The notes: generated from the sequence alone by a model not told the origin. DNA of 60,585 nt from Rhodanobacteraceae bacterium (GCA_903970285.1 CAJCHN010000002.1:1-60585), one strand, 5' to 3'; shown: positions 8,343 through 17,933, counted from the first letter of the stretch. Made by a program: numbers and translations.

Positions 8343-8754
8343 GGTCTGGGTGTCCTCTTCCGCTTTCTTCGATGGATAAGTTTGCCACAGAGATGGATTT
8401 TCGAGCGGAAACATGTGCGTGAGAAGAAAGTGCCGGGTGCAGGCTGCCGGATCGGGTGGGATGGGCTTTCTTGCGTTGGCTGCCGCCCTGAAGAGCCTTT
8501 GCGCCGCGTGCCAATGGCGGGCTCCGTGAGTCAAAATCTGGAGACCTCTCGTTGAGAATTTGTCCTGCGGACTCAATGGCCCCCAGGGAGGGTTGCTCTC
8601 CTGAACAAGGGCGCCGCGTAAGACGAGGGCGGCTCTTGTGAGCCAAAAGCCTGGAGCTAGCCAGCCAGGAGCGTGTTCCCACACTGCCCAGCCAGGAGCG
8701 TGGCACACACTGCGCAAGACTGCTTGGCCGCATGCATTCTGAAGCGGAGCTTGA
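8343..8754. other. 412-base gap without a convincing gene
   Basis: No frame here has a plausible start, ribosome site and codon bias together. The stretch must hold the promoter of egtB. It carries an imperfect tandem direct repeat at 8662-8715: CAGCCAGGAGCGTG occurs at 8662-8675 and again at 8689-8702, a 27-base period, each followed by a similar CACACTG tail. Nothing else was recognised. Confidence 0.5.
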
Positions 8755-9465
8755 TCAGGCGTGGTTGAGGGCGCGGGCGAGCGCGTAGGCTGCGGCTGCT
8801 GCCGCTCCGCCGATGAGGGTGGTCTGGATGGCGCTGCGCAGGGCTCCGGTGCCGACCAGCCGGCCCTTGATGGCGCCGAAGCCAGCCAAGGCGATGAGCG
8901 TGATGACGACGGAGAGCTTGAGCGCGAGGAAGTTGTCGGCCACCAGCATGTAGGGAAGCAGCGGGACGAAGCCTCCGGCGATGTAGCTGACGGCGATGGT
9001 GAGGGCGGAGCGGTGCGCGCGGTTTTCCGCCGGGGCTTCAAGGCCCAGCTCGAAGCGCATCATGAAGTCGATGAAGGCGGCGGGGTTCTGCTGCAGCGCG
9101 TGGAGGACGGGGGTCGCGGCCTCGCGCGGCACGGAATACTGGCGGAAGATGTCGTAGATCTCTTCGGCTTCGGCCTGCGGCTTGTTGACGATCTCGTCCT
9201 GTTCGCGGGCGAGCTCGGAGGCGTAGTGCTCGGCGTCGCCGCGGGCGGCGAGGTATCCACCGAGTCCCATGGCGATGGAGCCGGCGGCGATCTCGGCGAG
9301 GCCGGCGAGCACGACGAGGTGGGCGTTAGCGACCGCGCCCGAGAGTCCGGCGGCCAGTGCGAAGGGGACGGTGAGGCCGTCGGAGAGGCCGATGACGATG
9401 TCGCGGACGGTCTCTGTGGATTCGAAGTGGTGCTCGCGGTGGGGGGTGTGGGCGAGGTCATGCAT
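8755..9465 (-). CDS. VIT1/CCC1-family Fe(II)/Mn(II) transporter
   Basis: This family exports or sequesters ferrous iron and manganese across membranes. The 236-residue protein begins with a His-rich segment (MHDLAHTPHREHHFES), then IVIGLSDGLTVPFALAAGLSGA, the characteristic first helix. Helices two (VVLAGLAEIAAGSIAMGLGGYLA), three, four and five follow, the last pair near residues 180-235. The charged cytoplasmic loop (about 80-150, with AREQDEIVNKPQAEAEEIYD) is the metal-binding loop in this family. The gene appears to be monocistronic. The exact metal is not shown by sequence. Confidence 0.9.
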   Translation of the reverse strand: MHDLAHTPHREHHFESTETVRDIVIGLSDGLTVPFALAAGLSGAVANAHLVVLAGLAEIAAGSIAMGLGGYLAARGDAEHYASELAREQDEIVNKPQAEAEEIYDIFRQYSVPREAATPVLHALQQNPAAFIDFMMRFELGLEAPAENRAHRSALTIAVSYIAGGFVPLLPYMLVADNFLALKLSVVITLIALAGFGAIKGRLVGTGALRSAIQTTLIGGAAAAAAYALARALNHA

Positions 9466-9584
9466 GGGCGGAGTGTATCGCAGGGAGGAACGGGAGGAGA
9501 CGAACGGAAGCCGTGCTTCGGTGGGAGGGACGGCGGATGAAAAGTGTTGGCGGCGCGCGTCTTTCGCCTGGGAGGCGCGTCTGT

Positions 9585-9617
9585 AGGGTATCGGCAGGGT
9601 ATCGGCTGAGTATCGAA
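9585..9617 (+). promoter_or_regulatory. Three tandem 11-bp repeats, candidate operator
   Basis: AGGGTATCGGC occurs perfectly twice (9585-9595, 9596-9606) and a third, degenerate copy TGAGTATCGAA follows (9607-9617). The array ends 12 bases before the ATG of the DUF5666 gene. Head-to-tail 11-bp repeats are the usual layout of OmpR/PhoB-type operators; assignment to that class is inference. GCGCGTCT also occurs twice just upstream (9554-9561 and 9575-9582), 21 bases apart. Confidence 0.45.
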
Positions 9618-9629
9618 GGTGGGTAAGCG

Positions 9630-10457
9630 ATGAAGAGCGGGATGCGATGGGCGGGGTCTTCGCTGCTGGCCGTGCTGCTGGTTTGCGGGATGGCAGCAGC
9701 GCCGTTGCGGGCGCAGAGCGGCGACGATGAGGGTACGCCGCCGGCGATCGCGATGGGTTCGGGGCGGATGGTGCGGGGCACGGTGACCGCAGTGGCCGGC
9801 GACAAGGTGACGCTGAAGACGGAGAACGGCGATGTCTTCCAGGTGGTGGTGACGCCGAACACCCGGGTCATGAAGGGGCGGCAGCCGGCGAAGATCGCGG
9901 AGATCAAGGCAGGGGATGGCATCGGCGCCATGGGCGAGATGGACCCGGCGACCAGGACGGTGCATGCGCTGTTCGTGAGCGTGGTGGATGCGGACGAAGT
10001 GAAGAAGATGAGGGAGTCGCTGGGCAAGACCTGGATCTCGGGGAAGGTGACGGCGATCGACGAGACCAGGTTGACCATCCTGCGCGGCGACAAGGTTTCG
10101 CAGGTGATCGAGGTGGATGAGGATACGTCGTTCAAGCGCGGCGGCCGCGGCATGCGGATGATGATGCAGGGGGACAGCGTGACGGGGAACCCGCCCGGCG
10201 CGAGGGCTGGCGGCGGTTCGGGTGCGGCAGGCGGGCAGCAGGGTGGGCAGCAGGGCGAGGGCGGCGAGAGCATCACGCTGGCGGATGTGAAGGTGGGCGA
10301 CAACGTGGCGGGGCAGGGATCGTTGAAGCATGGGGTGTTCGTGCCGACTACGCTCGCTGTGGTCGAGCCCGGGCAGAGGCGGCGGCGTGAGGGTGGTTCG
10401 GGAGCGCCGCCCGGACCGCCGAATGGTTCGGGCGGTCCGGGCGGGGAGCCGAAGTAG
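9630..10457 (+). CDS. DUF5666 domain secreted protein
   Basis: The 275-residue protein has a signal peptide (about 1-29, ending PLRAQS). Two short beta-barrel units of the DUF5666 type follow: RMVRGTVTAVAGDKVTLKT...FQVVVTPNTRVM and WISGKVTAIDETRLTIL...QVIEVDEDTSF. After them comes a Gly/Gln-rich region, then ITLADVKVGDNVAGQG and a Gly/Pro/Arg-rich tail. The function of DUF5666 is unknown; members are exported. The stop TAG overlaps the GTG start of the TonB-dependent receptor by one base, so the two are translated together, perhaps as a secreted accessory to the receptor. Confidence 0.8.
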   Translation: MKSGMRWAGSSLLAVLLVCGMAAAPLRAQSGDDEGTPPAIAMGSGRMVRGTVTAVAGDKVTLKTENGDVFQVVVTPNTRVMKGRQPAKIAEIKAGDGIGAMGEMDPATRTVHALFVSVVDADEVKKMRESLGKTWISGKVTAIDETRLTILRGDKVSQVIEVDEDTSFKRGGRGMRMMMQGDSVTGNPPGARAGGGSGAAGGQQGGQQGEGGESITLADVKVGDNVAGQGSLKHGVFVPTTLAVVEPGQRRRREGGSGAPPGPPNGSGGPGGEPK

Positions 10458-13400
10458 TGGTCTGCAGGCAGGCTGGACTGGCGGGGTTGGTGGTGGGTGT
10501 ATCGGCGATGGCCGCGGCGCAAACCGCTCCGGCTCCGGCGGCCGGGCCAGCTGCGGGTGCGCCGGCGGCGATGCAGGCGGCCCCGGCCGCGGCGGTGCCG
10601 CCTGTGACCACATCCGGGGGAACGATCCGCGGCACGGTGAAGGCGGGAACGGTTCCGCTGCCGGGCGTTGCGATCACTGCAACCAACACGCTGACCGGCA
10701 GGAAGTATGCGACCACCACGGACGTGACGGGCACCTATGCGATGTCTATTCCGAAGACTGGCCGGTACGTGGTGCGGGCGGAGCTGGCGGCGTTTGCTCC
10801 GGTGACCGCAGAGGTGAAGATTACGGCGGAGGCCGCGAACCAGACGGCGGCGTTTGCGCTGGAGCTGGCGTCGCGGGTGGCGGCAGCGCAGGCGGCAGGA
10901 AACGAGACGGCGGCGCGGGTGGCATCGGCTTTAGGACGGGGTACGCAAGCGCTGAACATGGCCGGAGCGGCAGAGGGTTCGACCGACGCCAGCCTGGGTG
11001 GCGGGAATACGGAAGTCACGCAGCCTTCGCTGGCGGGTTTGAGCGACGCGGGCGGAAGCGGGGCAGACTCGGTTGCGGTGAGCGGCCAGATGGGTTCGAC
11101 CAATGCGCTGGGCGGGATGAGCGAGGATCAGATTCGCCAGCGGATCGAGGAAGGTCTGGCCTCGGCGCGGCAGGCGGGTGGAGCGGCGGCCGACCAGGCG
11201 AACGCGGTGGCGGGCATTCTGGGCGCGATCATGGGCGGTCCTGGCGGATTCGGGCCGGGTGGCGGGCGTGGCGGACGAGGCGGCGGAGGCTTTCGCAACT
11301 TCAATCCATCCACGCCGCACGGGTCGATCTTCTATCAGGGCGGCTTTCCGGCGCTGCAGGCGCAGGCCTCTTCAGCGGCGGCGCTGTATGCACTCTCGAC
11401 CGGCACACCGTTCCTGACGGACCAGCCCACGCTGGGGTCGCAGCAGAACCGCTTCGGCGTCAGCTACACCGGCTCACCCTACATTCCGGGCTGGTTCAAG
11501 CCGAACCCGAAGCAGTTTGTCTACTTCAACGTGAACGGGACGCGGAACATCACTCCCGAGGATTTTACTGGAACGGTGCCGACGCTGGCGGAACGCTCGG
11601 GCGACTTTCAGGGGCTGACGCAGACGGTGAATGGCGTGCCGACGGCGGTGACGATCTACGATCCGACGACCGGGCAGCCGTTTGGCGGCGCCGGCTGCAC
11701 CGCTGCGCCGGCGGGGCCGGGATGCAACGTCATCCCGGCGGCGGCGATCACCTCGCAGGCGATGGCCTTGCTGCAGTACTATCCGCTGCCCAATGTGAAC
11801 GGAGTCGCCGAGCAGAACTACCAGACGATTACGACGGCGGGGCAGAACTCGCTGTCCGGATCGGCGCGTTTTGTGCAGAACTTCGGGCAGACACCGGCGT
11901 TCGGACAGGGACGCCGGCAGCAGAGCGGACCTGCGACGTTGCGGCAGAATGTGAACGCAAACTTCAACTTCTCGCATTCCGCGTCGGACCAGCGAAACAT
12001 TATCCCGATCCTGGGTGGGAAAACGGCCAATGACGGCTATGCACTGGGTACGGGATACACCATCGGATATGGACGCTTCACGAATAATGCGTCGGTCACC
12101 TGGAACCGCTCACGCGCGACGACCTCGAACTTCTTCACCGGCACCTCAATCGATCCAGCCGCGGAGGCGGGGATTGCCATTCCCAGCCAGGCGGCTGGGC
12201 TGGCGCAGCATGGGTTCTACAACGGCCTGCCCAGTATCGCGCTGACCAACTTCACCTCGCTGAACGAGACGACGCCGGTGGATACGATCAACCAGACCAT
12301 CTCGTTTTCGGACTTCGTGAGTTACAGCCACAAGAAGCACAATATGCGGTTCGGGACGGACATCCGGCGCGTGCATGACGACCAGGTGGGCGGAAACAAT
12401 CCGCTGGGAACCTTCGAATTTTCCGGGCTGATCACGGAGAGCCCCGCAAGCCGGCAGGCGACGCTCCAGAATGCGCCGAGCAGCACGCAGCAGGCACCCT
12501 CCGGTGCGGCGCTTGCGGACTTTCTGCTGGGCCAGCCGCAGGAGACGAAGATCCAGGCGGGGCTGTACAAGACCTACCTGCGGGCGAACGTGCTGGATGC
12601 GTATGCGCAGGATGACTTTCGCGTGCTGCCCGGGGTGACCTTGAACTACGGGCTGCGCTATGAATACTTCGGACCTTACTTTGAGAAGAACAACCGGCTG
12701 GTGAACCTGGACCACAATGCGGACTTCACCGTGGTCGATCCCGTGCAGCCGGGCGGGGCGGGAGAGTTTGACGGCAGGTATCCTCGCTCGCTGGTGGACC
12801 CGGACCGCGACATGTTTTCGCCGCGCTTCGGCCTGGCGTGGCGGCCGAAGTGGCTGGAGCAGACGGTGGTGCGGGGCGGATACGGGATTAACTACAACAC
12901 CGGGCAGTTTGCGAAGTTCGCGCAGTCGCTGGCGTTCCAGCCGCCGTTCGCAGTGACCCAGAACAACACCCTGGCGACCGCGAGCAACCCGACCGGATGC
13001 AACATTACGACCGCAGCCACCGCAAGCTCGGCTTCGGTGCCGACCAATATGACCCTGGCGAATGGTTTCGGCTGCTCCGACAAGGCGGTAACGAACACCT
13101 ACGCGGTCGACAAGAACTATCGCCTGGGGCATGTGCAGGTGTACAACGTGGACATCCAGCGCAGCTTCCCGATGGGGATCGTGGTGAACGTCGGGTACAA
13201 CGGGTCGAAGGGTGGGAATCTCGACATCGTGACCGCGCCGAACGCGACGGCGACGTCGGTGACCACCCCGGGCGCGCAGGCGTTCACGTACGAGACGTCG
13301 GTGGCGGAGTCGCGCAACCAGCAACTGGTAATCAGCGCGCGCAAGAGGCTGCAAAAGGGTATTGCGCTGCAGGTGCTGTACCAGTACGGCCACTCGATTG

Positions 13401-14029
13401 ACAATGCTTCGTCGATCGGCGGAAGCTCGGTCTCGACCGTGCAGAACAGCCAGAGGCTCGACCTGGAGGAAAGCAACTCAAGCTTCGACGTACGGCATAA
13501 AGTGACGGGAAATTACGTGCTGGAGCTTCCGTTTGGGCCAAACCGGGCCTTTCTCTCGCAGGGGGGCTTCTGGTCGAAGGCGCTGGATGGCTTCAGCGTG
13601 AGCGGCGACTTCACCTTTGCGACCGGCAGCTACTTCACCCCGGTGTATCAGAACGCGGCGGCGGAACTGGCCGCCGGGGGAACGTATACGCTGCGTCCGG
13701 ACCGGGTATTCTCCCAGCCGATCTCCGGACCGAAGACGATCGGCGAATGGTTCAACAAGGCCGCGTTCACACAGCCTGCAAATGGATTTGGAACGGCTTC
13801 GAGGAATTCGATTGAAGGTCCGGGGACGGTGCTGGCGGACGTCTCATTGAGTAGAACGGTGCAGCTGGGCGGGACCAGGACGTTTGAAGCCAGGCTGGCG
13901 GCGACCAACGCGTTCAATACCGTGCAGTACAGCTCGATCGATACGACGCTCGATTCGGCGACGTTCGGGCAGGTGAATGGCACAGCTTCGCAAAGGACGG
14001 TTACGCTGCTGGCGCGGTATCGGTTCTAG
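10457..14029 (+). CDS. Oar-like TonB-dependent outer-membrane receptor with carboxypeptidase-regulatory domain
   Basis: The protein has 1190 residues. A signal peptide (about 1-22) is followed by an Ala/Pro linker and a carboxypeptidase-regulatory-like domain (about 55-136: GGTIRGTVKAGTVPLPGVAITATN). A low-complexity stretch with Gly/Arg-rich residues 259-279 leads into a long beta-barrel that contains DAYAQDDFRVLPGVTLNYGLRYEYFGP. It ends in ARYRF, the C-terminal aromatic signal of outer-membrane barrels. Such receptors are expanded in Acidobacteriota and are thought to import large or polymeric ligands; the ligand is unknown. The GTG start overlaps the stop of the DUF5666 gene. Confidence 0.9.
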   Translation: MVCRQAGLAGLVVGVSAMAAAQTAPAPAAGPAAGAPAAMQAAPAAAVPPVTTSGGTIRGTVKAGTVPLPGVAITATNTLTGRKYATTTDVTGTYAMSIPKTGRYVVRAELAAFAPVTAEVKITAEAANQTAAFALELASRVAAAQAAGNETAARVASALGRGTQALNMAGAAEGSTDASLGGGNTEVTQPSLAGLSDAGGSGADSVAVSGQMGSTNALGGMSEDQIRQRIEEGLASARQAGGAAADQANAVAGILGAIMGGPGGFGPGGGRGGRGGGGFRNFNPSTPHGSIFYQGGFPALQAQASSAAALYALSTGTPFLTDQPTLGSQQNRFGVSYTGSPYIPGWFKPNPKQFVYFNVNGTRNITPEDFTGTVPTLAERSGDFQGLTQTVNGVPTAVTIYDPTTGQPFGGAGCTAAPAGPGCNVIPAAAITSQAMALLQYYPLPNVNGVAEQNYQTITTAGQNSLSGSARFVQNFGQTPAFGQGRRQQSGPATLRQNVNANFNFSHSASDQRNIIPILGGKTANDGYALGTGYTIGYGRFTNNASVTWNRSRATTSNFFTGTSIDPAAEAGIAIPSQAAGLAQHGFYNGLPSIALTNFTSLNETTPVDTINQTISFSDFVSYSHKKHNMRFGTDIRRVHDDQVGGNNPLGTFEFSGLITESPASRQATLQNAPSSTQQAPSGAALADFLLGQPQETKIQAGLYKTYLRANVLDAYAQDDFRVLPGVTLNYGLRYEYFGPYFEKNNRLVNLDHNADFTVVDPVQPGGAGEFDGRYPRSLVDPDRDMFSPRFGLAWRPKWLEQTVVRGGYGINYNTGQFAKFAQSLAFQPPFAVTQNNTLATASNPTGCNITTAATASSASVPTNMTLANGFGCSDKAVTNTYAVDKNYRLGHVQVYNVDIQRSFPMGIVVNVGYNGSKGGNLDIVTAPNATATSVTTPGAQAFTYETSVAESRNQQLVISARKRLQKGIALQVLYQYGHSIDNASSIGGSSVSTVQNSQRLDLEESNSSFDVRHKVTGNYVLELPFGPNRAFLSQGGFWSKALDGFSVSGDFTFATGSYFTPVYQNAAAELAAGGTYTLRPDRVFSQPISGPKTIGEWFNKAAFTQPANGFGTASRNSIEGPGTVLADVSLSRTVQLGGTRTFEARLAATNAFNTVQYSSIDTTLDSATFGQVNGTASQRTVTLLARYRF

Positions 14030-14130
14030 CTACGGGTGAAAGGGTCTTTTCCATCTTCAACGGAAGACTCAACACGGATGAAACAAGGATGGAACGGATC
14101 AGTACGGATCGTGATCAGAGATAAGGGTAA

Positions 14131-16401
14131 ATGGCAATGCGCGTCGGATTGGCGGTGATGGTGCTGGGTGCGTGGGCGGGCACGCAGACCTACGCGCAGG
14201 AGCTCGCGCAGGCGCTGGCCGGGGGACAGCAGGCGGCGCCACCGGCCATTCAGCAGCCGGTCCAGCAGCCGGTCCAGCAGGCGTCCGAACAGGCCGGGGG
14301 TTCGCCGACGTTTACGCTGAAGGTGAACAGCGACATTGTGCTGACAAACGTGGTGGTGCGGGACAAGAAGACCGGCGCCGTGGTGAAGGGGCTGAAGGCG
14401 TCCGACTTCACCATTCTTGAAAACGGCAAGTCGCAGAAGATTTCGAGCTTCGACTATCTGAACGTAGACGACGCGGCGGTGCTGGCGGAGAAGGGAACGG
14501 TCAGCGGCAAGGCGACGGTCGCGGACCTGCTGAACCGGGATCTTGCGGCGAGTCCCGATCAACTGCGGAACCATCGTCTGATGGTGTTCTTCTTCGACTT
14601 GAGCAGCATGCAGCCGGAGGACGTCGATCGGGCGGTCGAAGCGGCGCAGGACTTCGTCAACAAGAAGATGCAACCGGCGGACCTGGTGGCGCTGGTGAGT
14701 CTGGACACTTCACTGACAATGGATCAGGACTTTACGGCGGATCGAGCCGCACTGCTGCGCGGGCTGTCCAGGTATAACGGGACGGAGGGCACCGGGTTTA
14801 CGGCAGGAAGTACCACGGGAAGCACGGCAGGAACCGCCGACGACGCGTCCAGCTTTGTGCCGGATGACAGTGACTATGCCGCGCTGAATACGGACCGGGA
14901 GCTTTACGCGATTCAGCAAATTGCGCGCAGCCTGGAGCGGGTGGATTCGCGTAAGAGCATGTTGTATTTCTCCGGCGGACTGACGCGGCAGGGGATCGAG
15001 AACCAGGCGTCCATGCGCGCCGCCACGAATGAAGCGGTGAAGGCGAACATGGCTATCTACAGCGTGGACACGCGGGGGCTGCAGGCGCTGCCGCCGGTGG
15101 GGGACGCGTCGACGGGAAGCCTGCGCGGCAATGCGGCGTACAGCGGGTCGGCGGTGCAATCCGGTCTGCTGAACAACTTCAACTCGCAGGAGGTGCTGGG
15201 CACGCTGGCGTCCGATACGGGCGGCAAGTTCTTCGGGGATTCGAACGACTTTGCGCCGGCGTTCCAGCAGGTGCAGCATGATACCGAGGCGTACTACATC
15301 CTCGGTTTCCGCTCGACCAATGCGGCGCGCGACGGCAGCTACCGCCACCTGACGGTGAAGCTGAACCGGAGCGATTTGAAAGACGTGAAGCTGGAGTATC
15401 GGCCGGGGTACTTTGCGCCGGCAGACTTCCAGCATGCGAAGACTGAAGACCGTGAGCTGCAGTTGACCGAGCAGATGCGCAGCGAGCTTCCGGCGACCGA
15501 TGTTCCGGTGTACCTGGAGGCGCTTTACTTCCGGCTGGAGAATGGAGAGTTCTTTGTGCCGGTGAGCCTGATCGTGCCGGGTTCGGCGATTCCGTTCCTG
15601 AAGAACGGCGACAAGGATAAGGCCAACCTGGATGTGCTCGGTCAGGTGAAGAACGCGCAGGGAATCGTTGTCGGAAATATTCGCGACACGGTCAAGCTGG
15701 CGGTGAACGAGAACCAGCAGGTGAAACAGCGGAATATCCAGTACACGACCGGGTTTACGCTGGCTCCCGGTCACTATCACCTGAAGTTTGTAGTGCGGGA
15801 GAACCAGACAGGCCAGATGGGGAGTTTCGAGACCGATCTGAATGTTCCCGATTTGAAGAAGACGCCGTTGAAGCTGAGCTCGATCGTGCTGGCGAGTCAG
15901 CGGGTAGGGAATACGGCGAAGAATCCGGTGAGTCCGCTGGTGCGCGAGGGGCAGGAGTGGATTCCCAATATTCCGCATGTTTTCCGCCAGGACCAGCACC
16001 TGTACTTTCTGTATGAGGTGTACGATCCTGCCCACCAGAAGGGGATTCCCGAGGCAGCCGCTCCCGCCACGGGACAAAAGCTGGGACGCCGTCCCTCGAT
16101 CAGCGGAGTGCGGGTGCTGACCAGCATTGAATTTCTGCTGGGCGGCGTGAAGGTCTATGAGACGCCGCTGGTCGAGGCGACGGCGATCAATTCGCCTGCG
16201 CGGGGCGCGGTTTCCTTTCAATTCGACGTTCCGCTGGCTCCGCTGAAGCCGGGAGACTACGTGTGCCAGGTGAACGTGATCGACGATGCGGGTGGAAGCT
16301 TCAGTTTTCCGCGGCTGGCCCTGCGGGTGAGTGCGCCGGCGGTAGCTGCGCCTGCTGCAGGTCCGCCGATACCTGTCGCCACAACGACTTCCGGACATTG
16401 A
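14131..16401 (+). CDS. VWFA-related secreted protein (Acidobacteria-type)
   Basis: The 756-residue exported protein has a signal peptide ending near TYAQE (about 24) and a Gln/Pro linker. The VWFA-related domain typical of Acidobacteria begins FTLKVNSDIVLTNVVVRD, with KTGAVVKGLKASDFTILENGK and later RLMVFFFDLSSMQPED. Von Willebrand folds bind protein partners, often through a metal site. After about residue 430 (YRPGYFAP) there is a beta-rich region without a family name that I recognise. The gene follows the TonB-dependent receptor after a 101-base gap of repeated GGAT motifs, and AAGGG precedes the ATG. Part of an envelope block. Confidence 0.85.
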   Translation: MAMRVGLAVMVLGAWAGTQTYAQELAQALAGGQQAAPPAIQQPVQQPVQQASEQAGGSPTFTLKVNSDIVLTNVVVRDKKTGAVVKGLKASDFTILENGKSQKISSFDYLNVDDAAVLAEKGTVSGKATVADLLNRDLAASPDQLRNHRLMVFFFDLSSMQPEDVDRAVEAAQDFVNKKMQPADLVALVSLDTSLTMDQDFTADRAALLRGLSRYNGTEGTGFTAGSTTGSTAGTADDASSFVPDDSDYAALNTDRELYAIQQIARSLERVDSRKSMLYFSGGLTRQGIENQASMRAATNEAVKANMAIYSVDTRGLQALPPVGDASTGSLRGNAAYSGSAVQSGLLNNFNSQEVLGTLASDTGGKFFGDSNDFAPAFQQVQHDTEAYYILGFRSTNAARDGSYRHLTVKLNRSDLKDVKLEYRPGYFAPADFQHAKTEDRELQLTEQMRSELPATDVPVYLEALYFRLENGEFFVPVSLIVPGSAIPFLKNGDKDKANLDVLGQVKNAQGIVVGNIRDTVKLAVNENQQVKQRNIQYTTGFTLAPGHYHLKFVVRENQTGQMGSFETDLNVPDLKKTPLKLSSIVLASQRVGNTAKNPVSPLVREGQEWIPNIPHVFRQDQHLYFLYEVYDPAHQKGIPEAAAPATGQKLGRRPSISGVRVLTSIEFLLGGVKVYETPLVEATAINSPARGAVSFQFDVPLAPLKPGDYVCQVNVIDDAGGSFSFPRLALRVSAPAVAAPAAGPPIPVATTTSGH

Positions 16402-16471
16402 CAGTGCTGCATTGCGGGAGCAGTATGTTGGCCTGCCGGTAAGTTTTGTGGGCAATGGCAGGAGGTTCGCC

Positions 16472-17362
16472 ATGTTGCGTCCGCTGATTGTTTCTTCCTT
16501 CCTACTTTGCGCGTTCTGCGCATCCGCTTCCGCACAACAAACCAGTTCTTACAGCCCCGAGGCGCAGCGGGCGATACGCCATGCCACGATCGAATGGGAG
16601 ACGGTGGCGTCGCATCTTCCTGATCCTGCGACGGGGTCACCCGCCGCCCTGCAAACTGCCGGGGATGTGCTTCGGGCACGGCGGCTGCCGGAGGACGCCA
16701 TCGACTACTACCGCTTTGCGCTGCAGCGTGGCGGCGACGAACCGAACCTGCTGAACCGCATCGGCGTCACCGAACTCGAGATGGGCCAGGTGGACCTGGC
16801 GCATGCCTGCTTCAAGCGCGTGGTGATGCTGAAGAAGAAGTCGCCGGAGGCCTGGAACAACCTGGGCGCGGTCGCCAACATGACCGGCGACACGAGGGAA
16901 GCGATCAGCGACTATCAACGCGCGGTGAAGCTGAACAAGAAGAATGCGCTTTTCCATGCGAACCTGGGCACGGCCTACCTTGCCACGCGCGACTATGAGA
17001 GTGCCCGCGGAGAGTTCGAGACGGCGGTGAAGCTGGACCCGGAGGTGTTTTCACGCGGCGGTTTTGGCGGGACGCAGGTGCATGTGCTTTCGGCCGATGA
17101 TCGCGGGCGCTTCCCGTTCGAGATGGCGCGCATGGCGGCGGAACACCATCAGGACGAGGTGATGCTGCATTGGCTGGCGCAGGCAAGTGAAGCCGGGTTC
17201 GACGTGGTGGCGGGGATGAACGGTGTGCCTGCGTTTGCGCCCTATCTGAAAGATCCCCGCGTGGGGCTGCTGATCGCGAACGCGAAAGCGATGCGGGGAA
17301 GGCAGGTTGCCGCGTCGGGGCCGGCACCTCCGCTGCCTCCGGTGGACGCCAAGGAGCACTAG
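16472..17362 (+). CDS. Exported tetratricopeptide repeat protein
   Basis: The start at 16472 is fixed by AGGAGG (16460-16465) with a 6-base spacer; the frame also extends back to 16412 but those codons precede the signal peptide. The 296-residue product has a signal peptide (MLRPLIVSSFLLCAFCASASA). TPR units follow: RLPEDAIDYYRFALQRG, PNLLNRIGVTELEMGQVDLA, PEAWNNLGAVANMTGDTREA and NALFHANLGTAYLATRDYE. It is probably a periplasmic scaffold. The C-terminal third (DEVMLHWLAQASEAGFDV onward) has no recognised domain. The stop is 25 bases from the convergent lipocalin gene. Confidence 0.85.
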   Translation: MLRPLIVSSFLLCAFCASASAQQTSSYSPEAQRAIRHATIEWETVASHLPDPATGSPAALQTAGDVLRARRLPEDAIDYYRFALQRGGDEPNLLNRIGVTELEMGQVDLAHACFKRVVMLKKKSPEAWNNLGAVANMTGDTREAISDYQRAVKLNKKNALFHANLGTAYLATRDYESARGEFETAVKLDPEVFSRGGFGGTQVHVLSADDRGRFPFEMARMAAEHHQDEVMLHWLAQASEAGFDVVAGMNGVPAFAPYLKDPRVGLLIANAKAMRGRQVAASGPAPPLPPVDAKEH

Positions 17363-17387
17363 ACTTCCGCTTCGCGGGGAAGGATGT

Positions 17388-17933
17388 TCAGGGTTGCTGA
17401 GAGACCAGGACCAGCCTGGCGGTCTTGAAACCCTCAGAGGAGGCTTTCGACTCCGCTTCCGCAAGCACGCCGGGCGAGATGGTTGCGGTGCGTGCGAGCA
17501 CCCAGAGGGATTTGTGGTTCGGGCTTCCGACCAGAGCCCAGCTGTCATCGGGAGCCATTGCCAGGACCCACAGCTTGGAGGTGAAGGGAAAGAATGAACC
17601 GAGCTTGAGCTTGCCGTCTCCATTCTTATTCGCGCGTTTGCCATTGATGTTGCGAACGTCCTTGCTGCGATCCTTCAGGGTGCAGGAGTCGACCACCTGG
17701 AAGTGGGCCGGCTTGTAAGCGGACGCATACATCTGGAAGGCGTCACCGACGCACTTCTTCTCCGCGCGATTGGGCAGCCGCGCGATCTCAAACCATGTCC
17801 CAAAGAAACGGTTGAGATCGAGAGCTGGCACCGCGCTGGCCTGTTGCCCGCTCGCCAACCCTGACATGGAAAAGCACACTCCCAGCAGCATCCACCAGCC
17901 TGCCAGTCTCGCCAGCGCTTGTCTCCTCCTCAT
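17388..17933 (-). CDS. Lipocalin family protein (Blc-like)
   Basis: Bacterial lipocalins bind lipids or other hydrophobic ligands in a beta-barrel in the cell envelope. The 181-residue protein has a signal peptide (about 1-30, MLLGVCFSMSGLASGQ; the Cys is not in a clear lipobox). The lipocalin motif LNRFFGTWFEIARLPN comes next, then KPAHFQVVDSC and the C-terminal strand SLWVLARTATISPG. The ATG at 17933 is preceded by AGGAGG 4 bases upstream; the frame extends to 18110 but overlaps the divergent symporter. Known Blc proteins are lipoproteins; this one may be soluble. Confidence 0.85.
   Translation of the reverse strand: MRRRQALARLAGWWMLLGVCFSMSGLASGQQASAVPALDLNRFFGTWFEIARLPNRAEKKCVGDAFQMYASAYKPAHFQVVDSCTLKDRSKDVRNINGKRANKNGDGKLKLGSFFPFTSKLWVLAMAPDDSWALVGSPNHKSLWVLARTATISPGVLAEAESKASSEGFKTARLVLVSQQP

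Noticed and set aside
8662..8715. Direct repeats as a CRISPR array
   Set aside because: Only two imperfect copies with no proper spacers and no cas genes nearby.
8343..9041. Upstream extension of the egtB frame
   Set aside because: The extension reads Pro/Arg/Ser-rich sequence that overlaps the transporter gene; the ATG at 8342 has a ribosome site and the domain begins there.
12146..13393. Antisense frame inside the TonB-dependent receptor
   Set aside because: Arg/Val/His-rich shadow with no domain; the receptor frame is continuous and ends in the aromatic barrel signal.
14710..16473. Long antisense frame across the VWFA gene
   Set aside because: Arg/His/Leu-rich translation without motifs; the plus-strand gene has a signal peptide and family signatures.
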